From JALORV01 sp963791235 (GTDB lineage: Bacteria > Pseudomonadota > Gammaproteobacteria > Burkholderiales > Burkholderiaceae_F), in contig CAWBRW010000030.1 of assembly GCA_963791235.1 (NCBI GenBank), positions 1 through 64,000 of the forward strand: a stretch of 64,000 nucleotides of DNA, given 5' to 3'. The notes beneath the pieces were generated by a model. It saw only the letters and a list, made by a program, of their open reading frames with translations, searched no databases and was not told where the DNA came from. Positions 40,276 through 51,518 of the stretch are shown here, in pieces. How positions within the stretch are numbered: position 1 is the first letter of the stretch; every line of letters begins with the position of its first letter. A program made the translations under genes and the position numbers.

Positions 40276-41166
40276 CTAGGCTTCCCGTCCTGCCGCTTCG
40301 GCCCCGGCTTCCATCATCGCCTGAAGCGTCGCACCAAAGTCGCTCATACCGCAGCGCTCCGATAGCCTCGATGAGTCTCGCGGATTGGAACCAACCAGTT
40401 CGCTCGATCGGCGCTTCGGACAAGTTCAGGTCGGACCACGAGTTCGAGTTGGTGCCCGGACAAGATGCACGCATTCTTCGACCAACCATCGCAGCGATCG
40501 ACCGATTCCGGAGCAGATGTTCAACGTCTCTCCGACAACGGGAGCGTCGAGCAGCCGGCAATAGACGTCGGCAACCATTCGGACGTCCGAGAAGTCGCGC
40601 ACGACGTCGAGGTTTCCCAGCTCGATCGTTCTCGCGCGGCGCGCGAAGTGCGCGACGATCTTCGGGACCACGAAACGCTCCGACTGACCGGGACCGGTGT
40701 AGTTGAACGGACGCGTGATGACGATCGGCAGGTGGCTCGCTGATAGGTGGCCGCCATGTGCTCCATCGCTAACTTGCTGCAGGCGTAGTGGTTCGCCGGA
40801 TGACAGGCGCACGACTCTTCGATCGGTTCCCGCGCTGGCCGTATACTTGCGAGCTACTCGCAAGTATGACCTTTGCCAGATCGAGCCGTACCTCGGCGAG
40901 GGCGTCCAGCAAGTTTGTCGTACCGACGGTGTTGACTCGTAGATCTCTGCCGGCGATCCGTGCGGAACGAAGTGATTCCGGCGAGATGAACGGCGAAATT
41001 GGGTCGGTCGACTTGAATGAAGTCGACGCACTGACCGCGGCGAACGTAGGTCGCACACCGCTCGGAGTGCTCGATGACCGTGTAGTCCGCGGCGCACCAG
41101 TTCTGCGGTCAGGTAGCGGCCAGTGAATCCGTCGCCACCGGTGACGAGTACCCGGCCGCGGCCGTT
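40276..41166 (-). CDS. rmd: GDP-6-deoxy-D-mannose reductase-like protein (heavily frame-broken)
   Basis: An SDR-family homologue next to gmd. Blocks in different frames are RVLVTGGDGFTGRYLTAELV (cofactor site), VVITRPFNYTGPG-like sequence, RFVVPKIVAHFARRARTIEL, GNLDVVRDFSDVRMVADVYC and TLNICSGIGRSL, all characteristic of RMD. It would reduce GDP-4-keto-6-deoxy-mannose to GDP-D-rhamnose. At least four frame changes are needed. The C-terminal TLQAMMEAGAEAAGREA ends at 40276. No start codon is in frame near 41150-41190, so the start is not fixed. More damage than its neighbours means real decay is possible here as well as error. Confidence 0.75.
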
Positions 41167-42205
41167 AGAAGCTGAACGCCACTTGCATTGCGTCGCAGGT
41201 CAGCCTCGACCATCATCGCGCACAGCTCTTCCAGCGTCGTCTCGGGCGTCCAGCCGAGGCGCTTCGCGCGCATGGACCGGGTCGCCGATCAGCAGCTCGA
41301 CCTCCGCCGGACGGTAGAACTTGCTGTTGATCCGAATCAACGTCTTGCCGGTCGCGGCGTCGATCGCCCGTTCGTCGATGTCCTTGCCGCGCCATTCGAT
41401 CTGGTGTCCCGTGGCCTTGAACGCCATCGTGACGAAGTCGCGCACGGTTTCGGTCCGGTTGGTGGCCAGCACATAGGTGTCGGGTTCCGCGGCCTGCAAC
41501 ATCCGCTACATGCCCTCGACATATTCCTTCGGCGTAGCCCCAGTCGCGCTTGGCATCGAGGTTGCCCAGTTCGAGCGCAGTCCAGCTTGCCGAGCTTGAT
41601 CTTGGCGACGGCGTCGGTGATCTTGCGGGTGACGAATTCGCGGCCGCGCAGCGGCGATTCGTGGTTGAAGAGAATGCCGCTGGCGCCGAAGATGCCGTAG
41701 GACTCGCGGTAGTTGACCGTCATCCAGTGGGCGTAGAGCTTGGCGACGCCGTACGGGCTGCGCGGGTAGAACGGGGTCTTCTCGTTCTGCGGCACCGCCT
41801 GCACCTTGCCGAACATCTCGGAGGTCGAGGCCTGGTAGAAGCGGATCTTCGGGTTGACGATGCGGATCGCCTCCAGCAGGTGCAGCGCGCCGATCGCCGG
41901 TGATCTGTGCGGTGGTCACCGGCTGCTCGAACGACACGCCGACGAAGCTCTGGGCGGCCAGGTTGTAGATCTCGTCGGGCTGGGCGCGCTCCACCAGACG
42001 GATGCTCGCGCCAAGATCGGTCAGGTCGTACTCGACCAGTTCGAGGCTGCGGGTGCTCGCTGATGCCCAGTTCCTCGATGCGCCAGAAGTTGACGGAGCT
42101 GGTGCGGCGGTAGGTCCCGTAGACCTTGTAGCCCTTGTCCAGCAGCAGCTGCGCAAGGTAAGCGCCGTCCTGCCCGGTGATACCCGTGACGATCGCTGTT
42201 TTCAT
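41165..42205 (-). CDS. gmd: GDP-mannose 4,6-dehydratase (frame changes)
   Basis: Makes GDP-4-keto-6-deoxy-D-mannose from GDP-mannose. It starts MKTAIVTGITGQDGAYLAQL at 42205. Further blocks are YGTYRRTSSVNFWRIEELGI, EIYNLAAQSFVGVSFEQPV, FYQASTSEMFGKVQ, the catalytic YPRSPYGVAKLYAHW, ILFNHESPLRGREFVTRKIT, KEYVEGM and AEPDTYVLATNRTETVRDFV. About 345 residues in all. Frame changes lie near 42060, 41900, 41575, 41510 and 41265. The end is taken at TAA 41165, beside the start of the reductase; the last residues are uncertain. Confidence 0.9.
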
Positions 42206-42238
42206 CTGGAAGTGATTCTTGTTTGTTTGGCTCGTGGA

Positions 42239-43339
42239 CTAGGCGAAATACCGTGCAATTGATCCGACGATCCGGTCGACGTCATCGTCACTCAACGCCG
42301 GCGAACTGGGCAGGTTGATCCCGGTGGCGCCCAGATGCTCGGCGACCGGATAGGCGGCGGTCGCGTATTGCGTGTACATCGGCATCGTATGGGCGGGATG
42401 GAAGGTCGGCCTCGTCTCGATCCCGTCCTGTGCGAGGTGAGCGCGCAGCGGGTCGCGCCTGGCCGGATCGCGCACGGCAATGCAATTCATCCAGAACGAG
42501 TTGGTCGTCCCGGGTTGCTCCCACAGCACCTCCAGCTGTAGGCCCGACAGCCCGTTTCGATAGCGCTCGGCAATCGCTCGCTTACGCGCCAGGAACTCGT
42601 TGGCATGCGGCAATTGCGCCACGCCGATCGCGGCGCAGATATTCGTCATGCGGTAGTTGTAGCCGATCACGTCGTGCCAGTACTCGCGGTTGCCGGACAG
42701 GCCCTGCCCCTTCAGCTTGCGCATCTGGGTATCGAGTTCCCGCCGGTTCGTAGTCACCATCCCGCCTTCGCCGGTGGTGATCGTCTTGTTGCCGAAGAAG
42801 CTCCAGGTCGCGATGTCGCCGAACGTCCCGACGTGGCGGCCGCCGATGCGTGAACCGATGGCCTCGGCACAGTCTTCGACGATTGCCACCCCGTGCTGGC
42901 GTGCGATGGCGACGATCGCTTCCATCGCCACCGGCTGGCCGTAAAGGTGTACGGCCATGATCACCTTCGTGCGCGGCGAGATCTTGCGAGCGATATCGTC
43001 GGGATCAAGCTGCCAGGTGTCGGGCGTGAATCTACGAAGACCGGGGTGGCGCCGACGTATGCGATCGCGTTGACCGACGCGACATAAGTGAAGGTCGGGA
43101 CAATGGCTTCGTCGCCCGGTCCGATGCCGAGTGCGAGCAGCGCGAGGTGCAGCGCGACCGTCCCGTTGCAGACGCTGGCAGCGTGTTCGCAGCCGATGTC
43201 AGGAAGCGAAATCATGCTCGAAGCGGTCGACGAACGCGCCTCGCGAGGAAATCCAGTTTCCGTCGATGCACTCGAGTACATTGCGCCGCACGTCCGCGCC
43301 AAGGACGGGTTCGTAAACGGGGATTCTGGGGTTCGACAT
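42239..43339 (-). CDS. DegT-family aminotransferase, probable GDP-perosamine synthase (two frame changes)
   Basis: A PLP sugar aminotransferase of about 366 residues. From ATG 43339 it reads MSNPRIPVYEPVLGADVRRN then DGNWISSRGAFVDRFEHDFA, as in Vibrio RfbE. It continues VCNGTVALHLALLALGIGPG and PTFTYVASVNAIAYVGATPV. The PLP lysine is in WSFFGNKTITTGEGGM, and YWHDVIGYNYRMTNICAAIG matches perosamine synthases closely. Frame changes lie near 43205 and 43035. It would aminate the Gmd product at C4 to give GDP-perosamine; gmd follows downstream after 33 bases. The precise substrate is inferred from these motifs and the neighbour. Confidence 0.87.
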
Positions 43340-43506
43340 TGCCTTGGCGGAGCCTGTTTCTTGCTGGGATCTGCAATGATAGGTGATGCGGCGGCCCCGC
43401 CGGTCGAGCTCCGGCTCTGAGTCGTCCGGCTTCCCGGGGAACGTCAGCAGCGTCTAGGCAGGTAGCAGCGGGGAACTGATAGTCTGCTCTTGGGAGACCG
43501 CTTTAT

Positions 43507-44362
43507 ATGTACGCCGAGTTCTTGAGTGAGATCAACATCGAGCTTCCAGATGGCATCGACTGGAAGCAGGGTGCAAGGGACTATCTGAAGAACTGCCTGC
43601 CGAACGTAGACGACCGATGGCCGCTCTACCTCGTCCCGTTCGGGCTAGTTCAGGACACGACGCTGCGGCTCTTCTACAACTTTCCTAAACGTCATGGACC
43701 TCCTCAGGGTTCCCGAGAAAAGCCGATTCATAGACGTCGGCTGCGGCTCTGGGTGGCTGGCTCACTTCATAGCCAAGTACGGTCATTACTCGTTGGGGAT
43801 CGATCTATGTGAAGACTTCATCAAGATCGCGAGAGAACGGGTGGACGAGGACAGGTTCTATCCGAAGAATGGCTTTGCCAAGGCAGAGTTCATTACGCAC
43901 GATCTTGAGGCGGGACCCCTAAGAACCAACGAGCTCTTCAACGTTGCAATTCTTGAGTCTTCGCTGCACCATTTTCTTGATCCGGTCCTGGCTATCACGA
44001 ATCTGTCCGCATCACTGAAGCAGGACGGCATCATCATTGTCCTCGAGGGCCAAAAGCCACCGAAGGATTCGGACTGCGATCAGGTAGGCAAGGCCGAAAT
44101 GGCACGCTACAAGACTCTTGAGAGGGCCTACACACGAGAACAAATGATAAAAGTCTTCCAGTTGGCGGGATACAGCCATCATCGATTTGTCATACCTATC
44201 AATGGCTTCTTCGAGGAAGATGAACTAATTCGCAATGATTGTAGGAATCTGTACAAGTACATATGGGGTCACAACAATATCGTTGCTTCGAGAAGCGAAC
44301 TTAAGTGCTTCGCTGCGTCTTCCTCGGCCACCTCGCCCAACCCTTCGCAATCTTCTCCTTAG
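43507..44362 (+). CDS. SAM-dependent methyltransferase, AT-richer, opposite strand (one frame change)
   Basis: About 285 residues, read from two frames joined near 43685 (an extra C in TTTCCTAAAC; repaired, NFLNVMDLLRVPEKS). Motif I is FIDVGCGSGWLAHFIAKYGH; NVAILESSLHHFLDPVLAI and SLKQDGIIIVLEGQK follow, as in class I methyltransferases. It starts at ATG 43507. It runs against the rest of the cluster. Its DNA is visibly less GC-rich (about 45% over long stretches against 65-70% around it), with codons such as ATA and AAA otherwise rare here. This suggests recent acquisition. Substrate unknown; a sugar or sugar-lipid is likely from context. Confidence 0.82.
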
Positions 44363-44621
44363 CACCCCGCAGCCACGACGCTCCCATTCTTGTCCGCGCG
44401 CGTCTCTTCGGCGGACTCGCGAGGCGAGTTCGGAGGCTAGTTACTGAGCTATTCGAAAGTAAATGACATCAGAATGGCAATTCAGCGCTGATGCGTCGGG
44501 GGCATTACATCGACTTGAAGCGATTGCGGACTAAGGAGCCGGCGGCGTCTGTCGTAGTCAGGGCAAAGATTGAACAGTTCGCGTTGCTTCAGGATAGCCC
44601 CTGATGTTGGCGAAACGGTTG

Positions 44622-47311
44622 TCACCCCTTTAAGAGGTCATCAGTAGTAGCAATGAAGGCGCTGGGCGACGGTCGCAGGCTATAGACGGCCTGACGGGTC
44701 CCGCCAGAGTCGTCGTGAACCACCGAGCCGTCAAGGAGGCCGCTCATCGTTTCGAAGTAGGCGTGCGCGACGTCCTTCCATTGGTATCGAAGCAGCGCCT
44801 CGGTGGCCGTAGTCTGGCAACGCACCAGGTCATCACGATCGGAAAGCGCGGCCCTCATCAGGTGTGAGAGCCCATCCACGTCAAGAGGTTCGAACAGGTG
44901 CAGTCCGTCCGGTCGAATCCCGAATGCCCCGAGCCGCTCGGTCACCGCCTCGATATTTGACAGAATTGCCGGAGTGCCCATGACCATCGCTTCTAGCGCC
45001 TGCCATGGGAACCCGCCCTCAAATTCCGTAGGGACTGTCGTGGCTGCGGCATAAGCGTGCAGCGCGTAAAGGGTTTCCTCGGGAACATCGCGTGCCAGAA
45101 TCACTCGCTCGCCCAGTCCGCACTCCCGGATGAAGCGATCGACTTCAGGGACGTGTTCCGGACTGCCAGTCAGCACCAGTTTTGGTGGATGCCCTTCGTC
45201 CACCAAGAGCTTCAATGCCTTAAGCAACGTCAGCACGTTCTTGTGAGGCCGGATCTGGGTCGGGTAGAAGAAGTACGGCCCGTCGATTGCGAACCGGGCG
45301 CGGATGTCGGCCTCGGTCGGGATCCTCTCGTGAATCGACGGCGGAATGTTGACCGGCAGGTAGACGACCCTGGTGCGCCCTTCATCAACATGCCTGATGT
45401 ATTTCATCAGCTGGTTCCGTCGCACATGCTCGCTGTTGCAGAAGAAAAAGGCGTCACGACGATTGAATTGTTCTACCGCCTCGCGAATCTTGCGCGCATA
45501 GGGGCGGAAGCTTTCGTTGTCTCCCACGAAGGCCCGGTAATTCTCCAGGACAATGAGGTCGTGCAGGGGAACCAACACCGGCCGCGTCAAGGCGAGTGCG
45601 TTATCCAGGTAGCAGATTCCGAGTAGGAAACACTCTGCCCTCGAATGGCGATTCGCGAGCTCGTAGAGGTTGTTCTTTGCGACGGAGATCTCCGGTTCTC
45701 CCTCGGCCAGCTCCGACGCAGACAAGCCGGGGCAGTTGCGCTCGTGCATGATCTTGATGTGAGTCGCGAACCGGGGGTTAAGTAGGATCGGCTTGAACGA
45801 TTCCCGGACTGATGTTTCGTTGAACGAGTAGCACCAGATTTCCAGGTGGATCTCATGGTGCTCGATGAGCGCCTGCCCGAGATAGCAGAGGAATCTCGTC
45901 ATGCCCTCGCGGTGCAGTGGAGTCGCGTGCTCGAAGCCGAGCCAGACACCGAGCGTGCGCAGGGCTGGCGGGTCGACCGCGTCGGCCGGCCCGTTGACCG
46001 AATCTTGGAAGGCCCGCAGCAACGGCTCGACCGGTGCGGTCCCCGACTCGATGGGGTAACCGCTTTCGGATAAGGCAGCCGCCACCTCGCGCAAACACGC
46101 ACGGACAGGCTGCATTGACAACCGTTCTTCGTTCTTCAGGTAGGCGAGGAGCCGGGCGACGTAGTTTGTCGGCGAGAAATTGTCGCGCGCAAACACAACG
46201 GCGGCCTCGCCCATGCGCTGCCTCAGTTCCTGGTCGTCGACTAGTCTGCCGATCGCACGCTCGAGCTCCGCCGCGGAGGCCGAAGATTGGACGCGCAGCA
46301 CAGCCGCATCCGGAACTTCCGCATACATGCCGCTGTCGAGCGCGAGCACCGGATTGCCATGCGACATCTGCTCGACCAGCGAGAGCGAACAGCCTTCGGA
46401 ATTCGGGAATCGCAGGTTGATCGAGAAATCGGCTGCGGAAAGAAACTGATGCAGAACGTCTGGCGGTTGATAACCGAGAAACCAGATCGAGCGTGCGATC
46501 CCCAGTTCGACCGCCAGCTGTTGCATCCTGCCGACGTAGCCCGCTTCGCCACCGCCGATCAGTACATAGGCTATGCGGTCTCGGACCCCGGCCCCAGCGG
46601 CGATCGCCCGCAGCACCTGTTCGCTCCGCTTCACAGGGTGAACGATGCCGCTTGACACGGCAAGGACACGGTCGGCGGGGATGCCGAACTGCGCGAGTAA
46701 CTGCTCGCGCGTCATCGTCGGCGGCTGCGCGACGTACGGCAGATAGCTCATCCCCATCTCACCAAAGTAGGTGTCCTGAACTTGCCGCCGATGAAACTCG
46801 GAGTGCACGAATAGTCCGCTTGCAGCATCGACGATCCGCTCATAGAGCGGGAAACGTCTCACTTCATCGGTCAGCCAGACGGGTGTCTGTTCTCCGGAAA
46901 TGCTACGAATCGCAGCCGCCCGGCCCGCTGACCCGTAGGAGCGCTCCATCTCGGCCACATACAGCTCCGGCGCGCGCTGCTCATGCAGGTACTCCACCAT
47001 GAAGAAGTGATGCATGATGAGGTCGTGGAGGACAACCACGCCGGGCCGATGCCTAGTGCTCCATAAATCCCGGCGTGATTGGCATGATGGTTGCCGAGGT
47101 TGTAGATGCAGCGGTCGTATCGGTCGAGTCGGCGCAGTGACTCCCGTGACGTGGTAAATCCGATCACCTGAGCATCTACGTCGAGCAGATCGACTTGGTC
47201 GCTCGTCCATACGTCGACGTCGCAGTGCCGGCCAAGCTCGCTCACGATGAGTCGGCTGCACTCTGCTATGGCGCTGCGCGAATTGAGGGGCGTGAACCAG
47301 GCTATTTTCAT
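44622..47311 (-). CDS. Tandem GT4 glycosyltransferase, two catalytic modules (one frame change)
   Basis: About 896 residues with two GT-B modules in one chain. Module 1 starts at ATG 47311 (MKIAWFTPLNSRSAIAECSR), with GVVVLHDLIMHHFFMVEYLH, LAVSSGIVHPVKRSEQVLRA, IWFLGYQPPDVLHQFLSAAD and FPNSEGCSLSLVEQMSHGNP. Module 2, from about residue 430, has VPLHDLIVLENYRAFVGDNE, YFFYPTQIRPHKNVLTLLKA, VILARDVPEETLYALHAYAA and PTEFEGGFPWQALEAMVMGT. A frame change lies near 47050. Such double enzymes often build a repeating disaccharide or polymer backbone, as in Wbd-type mannan polymerases. Its start overlaps the stop of the next transferase upstream (ATGA). Confidence 0.88.
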
Positions 47312-48339
47312 TGCAGCAACCTGGCGATCACGGTGTCCCAGCTGATTTCCCGCGAGTTGGTTCCGCATAGGCATTCTCGCCAAGCTCCCGGAGCTAGGCG
47401 ACGGTTCTCATACAGCGTGTCGAATTTCCGCGCCAACTGCTCGGGTTCCGGCGCAACCACGTATCCGTTACGCCGTTGTCCATCAGTTCGCTTGTCCCGC
47501 CGGAGTCTTCGGCGGTGATGACGCATTCGCGGGAATAGAAAGCTTCCATCGATACGAACCCGTACGAGTCTTCCTTGAACGGGATGTAGACGCATGCAAG
47601 CGCCTCGGCCATCAACCGGAATTTCTCCTCCTGCTCGATCCATCCAAGCATCCGAACGCGATCATGCAGGCCGTGACGGGCAATCAACTCCTGCAGTTTC
47701 TCCTCGTAGCCTGGCTCATCGCACTTGCCGGCGATCAACAGTTTCACCGGGCTCCGCGTGAAGTTCATCGCCTCGATGGCCAGGTGCTGGCGCTTGAAGC
47801 TGGTGATGCGGCTCGGGTAGAAAATGAACTCCCCGTAGTCCGTGATATGACACAGTTCGCGGTCGAGCAGCGGTGGATAGAGGACCTCGGAATGTATGTC
47901 GTTGAAGCGTTGGAGCCGTCCGGCCACTTCTCGCGAGTTCACGTAGATCTTTCGAGCCTCACGCAGGAACCGGTTGTCACTCCGCGTCACGACCTCCCGA
48001 ATGCAGTTGTTCTCCGGGTGTCGGGGACAGACCATATTCCGTGTCCCACAGTTCGTAGACCTGACGGAGCTGATGAAACATCCACAGCGTCTTGTTGGGG
48101 TGCCTGACGTAATACGCGGGGAATTTGAAGGCGATGACCTTGTCGGCCTCCTCGAACTGCAGCGCGCGGCACGACACGATGTTATTGAGGATCTTATGAT
48201 CCAGCGTCGCCGGGAAGGGTATGCGCACGAGCGCGGCCTCGTGACCGCGCGCATTCAGCTGGTCCCGCAGTGTATCCACGAGGAATTCAGCCCCTCCGTA
48301 CACGAACGGAAGGTAGTTATTGACGAGCGCGATTCTTAT
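47308..48339 (-). CDS. GT4-family glycosyltransferase (frame changes, odd start)
   Basis: A GT-B enzyme of about 344 residues. It begins RIALVNNYLPFVYGGAEFLV and has NKTLWMFHQLRQVYELWDTE, IYVNSREVAGRLQRFNDIHS, YPPLLDRELC, FIFYPSRITSFKRQHLAIEA, LLIAGKCDEPGYEEKLQELI and YIPFKEDSYGFVSMEAFYSR. Frame changes lie near 48025, 47465 and 47395. The expected start codon position reads ATA (48339) in ATAA, where neighbouring genes have ATGA overlaps; a G-to-A miscall would explain it. The stop overlaps the start of the tandem transferase. Confidence 0.84.
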
Positions 48340-49371
48340 TTTGTGAGCTCCGTGGCAATGAGTGTCCCAGCCCGGAACTAGCTTTCCAAGCTTGGCCGAG
48401 AGTGCCTTGCCGCAGCGCGCTGCCGACTGCGGGTTGGCGAGCACATGGCTCATTGCTTGCGCCAGCGTTTCCACCCGAGGTTCCACGACATGCCCGCTGA
48501 CGCCCTCCTCGACAAGGACTGCCGCTTCTCCCGCATCGGTGGTCGTGATGATCGGGACCTCCGCCGCCCCGGCGGCAAGCAAGTGGGCACCGGCCATGCT
48601 GCAGTGAAAGCCGACCGAGATCAGCGCGGCCGCGGACCCCGCCGCTTCCCGGAAGCGCTTGGAATCGGCGTCGATTTCCAGCTGGATGGCCGATCGCTTC
48701 GACGACGCGGCGATCCGCTGCTCGACATATTCGCGCTCTTCGGGGAGATCCTCGTAACCCGAAATGAGCAGGCGGGCTTGAACTGTTATGGCCTCGAACG
48801 CTGCGATGACAAGCGTCAGCCGCGATCGGTCGGTAAGTCGGGCGACGTTAGAAAGCAGGGCGATGGTTCGACCCTTGCGGGCACCAGTTCGTCCACGATG
48901 CCTGGCCGAACACCGTACCGGTCCTCCCGATGATCGCCGTCAGCGCCTTCGACAGCGTTTGCGACGCCGCGCGCACGCTGCTGGCCTCGGAGAGCCACGC
49001 GCGATCGAGTGCGTGCATGTGGTTTCGCACGTTGACATTGGTGTGGCTCGCCGTCACTGCGCCGAATTCGGTTCCCCAAAGCGAGTGGAGGGCGTCGTAC
49101 TGTTCGAATGCCCAGACGCGCTTGTCTCCATGCGAAACTGCGTATGCGAATGGCCCGAGCGCAATGCACTGATCGCCGCCATGGCGCAGGTCGAGCAGCC
49201 GGTAAGCGGCGGTTTTTCGGGAACGAGATCGGCGACAGAACCGGAAGACGGGATTGTCGCCAGTTCGGCCGAATGCCCGAGCGCGTTGATCGCACTGCAG
49301 AGCCGGGAGGCGTAAAGCCGGTTGTCGTCGTATGCGAACAGTGGGCCGGTGCGAACGACGAGAACTCTCAC
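48336..49371 (-). CDS. Glycosyltransferase, GT4-like (frame changes)
   Basis: About 345 residues, broken into several frames. It starts at GTG 49371 with VRVLVVRTGPLFAYDDNRLY then ASRLCSAINALGHSAELATI. The middle reads HTNVNVRNHMHALDRAWLSE. The end has CSMAGAHLLAAGAAEVPIIT, TTDAGEAAVLVEEGVSGHVV and ETLAQAMSHVLANPQSAARC, the donor-binding half of a GT-B fold. Past a last shift the protein ends ATELTK at 48336. The GTG overlaps the stop of the upstream FkbM gene (GTGA). Donor and acceptor are unknown. Confidence 0.75.
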
Positions 49372-50699
49372 CTGAGGGTCTTGCGAAGCATCAGGTTCAC
49401 CGAGAAGCAGTTTCGAAGTTCTTCGTCGGTTGGCGTGCGCAGCGTTCCGCCCGGCTCGCACACCTCCTCTATGGTGAACCCCTGCTCGCGTAGCTCGTCA
49501 AGAAAGGCTTGCGGATCTTCCTTCGCGCGAACCAGGTGTACCGGTGCGAACTCGATGAAGATCTTGATGCTGGGGCTGCGCCGGATGAGCTGTTGCATGC
49601 CGCGCAGGATCACGGGTTCGGCGCCCTCTGCATCAATCTTGACGACGTCCACGCAGTCCCAGTAGACCAGGTAGCCTCAAGGCAGACGCTTTCGACATCG
49701 ATGGTCGTCGACCCCGTTGGCGAGGAGGTGTCTTCCCCATACAGCGAGCTCATCAGGCTGTTGCGCGAGCATAGAACGTGGCTCGAGCGGTTCGGCCGTC
49801 GCTGACCGCCTTCTGGCGCAGGTCCACACGGCCCGTTTCGAGGAAACCGTTGATCCGGACATTGTTCTTCAGCACGTCGAACACGCGTGGTGTCGGCTCG
49901 TAGCCGACGACAAGTCCGCGGGACCCGATCGACTGCAGCGCCAGCAACGTATAGGTGCCGACGTTCGCTCCGATGTCGATGACGACATTGCCCTCGCGGA
50001 TGACCGATTTCATGACGGCGACGAGACCAGGTTCGAGCGGGCCGACGAGAATCTGGTAGACGGGCAGGCGCCACTCCTCGGCCGGAAAGGCCATGATGAG
50101 GTCGTCGATGCGGCTGACGATGAGGTGTCGCCGGCCTGTATGACCGGCTTGATCGCGCGAAAGCGCTGAATCAGTTCGAGCTGGTAACGGTCGGTCTTCT
50201 CATGCAGCGCGACCAGAGTCTGGGCAGCGTCCGACACCGCGCGTTGGAGCGCGCGGCTGGTACTTTCAGCTTCACCGCAAAGCCTTCCTTCGAAGAGCTT
50301 CGACCTCTCATCAAGCCGATCGGAGGCTGCGGCCGTGCGTTGCTCCAGCGAGGACAGGTGCCAGCTCAGCGCGTCGATCCGGTCATGCAGTCTGGCGAGG
50401 CCCTGGACCTGTCCCTGAAGCATCTCCAGTTGCCGAACGATCAGGGCGACACGACCAGGCAGCTTGAGCAGCCGATAAAGCGTCACGAGGATCGGTGAGA
50501 CGATCGGGATCCGGCGCAGGCTGGCCTTGAGCCGCGCGGTTCGCGTGGCGATCGGGTTCACGCCGGGCAGCCCATCAGCCGCCTGCGCGGTGGGTGTGGC
50601 GGTCGATGCCGCCGAACGACCGGACGCCTGATTCTCGTCGCGCACGTATCGAACAAGGATCTGACGCACCTGCTGAGTTGATACGGGTCTCATGTTCAA
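49368..50699 (-). CDS. FkbM-family methyltransferase with N-terminal coiled coil (frame changes)
   Basis: About 444 residues. The first 70 residues are polar. A helical, probably coiled-coil stretch follows (about residues 75-185): LEMLQGQVQGLARLHDRIDA, LSSLEQRTAAASDRLDER, AAQTLVALHEKTDRYQLELI. The C-terminal half is an FkbM methyltransferase: VVIDIGANVGTYTLLALQSI, GYEPTPRVFDVLKNNVRING and DVVKIDAEGAEPVILRGMQQ. Frame changes lie near 50100, 49765 and 49670. It sits beside wzt, where end-capping, length-setting methyltransferases such as WbdD are found in other ABC-exported O-antigens. That role is an inference. The start is ATG 50699 or 50693. Confidence 0.8.
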
Positions 50700-50771
50700 T
50701 GGCTTGCGAGGTTGCCTGGACCGGCGTCGTCGAAAGTGCCGGGACGAGTGGCCGGGTGGTTGGACATGTCG

Positions 50772-51515
50772 CTAGGCTGACCGTTGCTGGGCAGCGGCCG
50801 CCTCGAGGCGCACATCCGAAATTATCCGGCCATGTTCCAGCCGGATCATTCGCGTGCAAGTTTTCGTTACCAGCTCCATGGAGTGTGTCGCGACAACCAG
50901 TATCGGGGTGCGGTCCACCATGGCCGCGAGACGTTCGGCCGCCTTATTCTGGAAATCAGCGTCGCCCACAGACAGCCACTCGTCCATAAGCAACACGTCC
51001 GCATCGACGCTGGTGGACACGGCGAATGCCAGGCGCATCTGCATTCCAGACGAATACGTGCGTATCGGCATGCCAAGATACTCGCCGAGGTCGGTGAAGT
51101 CGGCGATTTCCTCTATCCGGGCACTTATCTGCTTTGGCGTCATGCCCATCACGATGCCTCTCATCATGATGTTTTCGAACCCGGTGCCCTCGGGATCCAT
51201 GCCGAGATTGATGTCGAGCAGGGAGACAACACGACCCGAGACGAGGAGGTGGCCAAAGGTTGGGGCGTACACACCGCAGAGCGTTCGGAGAAGCGTTGTC
51301 TTGCCCGAGCCGTTGTGTCCGACGAGGCCGATGCGTTCGCCGGCCGTTATGTCGAAAGTCAGGTGGTCTAGCGACCGAACGTAGGACTGCTGGCCGGCAT
51401 CCTTGGCAATACGGCCCCCGGTCGTCGCGCGGAGTACCAGGTTCTTCATCGAACGGCTGCTGTTCGTGAAGATCGGGAAGTCAACGCACACATCCCGGGC
51501 GGCAATTCGTCCCAT
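50772..51515 (-). CDS. wzt: ABC transporter ATP-binding protein Wzt
   Basis: An intact 247-residue ATPase for polysaccharide export. Walker A is GLVGHNGSGKTTLLRTLCGV, the signature is RTYSSGMQMRLAFA, and Walker B is ADVLLMDEWLSVGDADFQ. Teichoic-acid/O-antigen-type features are present (FDITAGERIGLVGH, GTGFENIMMRGIVMGM). The protein ends soon after the ATPase domain (RLEAAAAQQRSA). It therefore lacks the C-terminal carbohydrate-binding domain that longer Wzt proteins use to recognise capped chains. wzm overlaps the same transcript 3 bases upstream. Confidence 0.93.
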   Translation of the reverse strand: MGRIAARDVCVDFPIFTNSSRSMKNLVLRATTGGRIAKDAGQQSYVRSLDHLTFDITAGERIGLVGHNGSGKTTLLRTLCGVYAPTFGHLLVSGRVVSLLDINLGMDPEGTGFENIMMRGIVMGMTPKQISARIEEIADFTDLGEYLGMPIRTYSSGMQMRLAFAVSTSVDADVLLMDEWLSVGDADFQNKAAERLAAMVDRTPILVVATHSMELVTKTCTRMIRLEHGRIISDVRLEAAAAQQRSA

Positions 51516-51518
51516 GCG

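Noticed and set aside
44363..44621. Possible terminator or small gene between the converging methyltransferase and tandem transferase genes
   Set aside because: The only hairpin seen (around GGACTCGCGAGGCGAGTTC, 44412-44430) is weak and lacks a T-run; no open frame has a protein-like composition.
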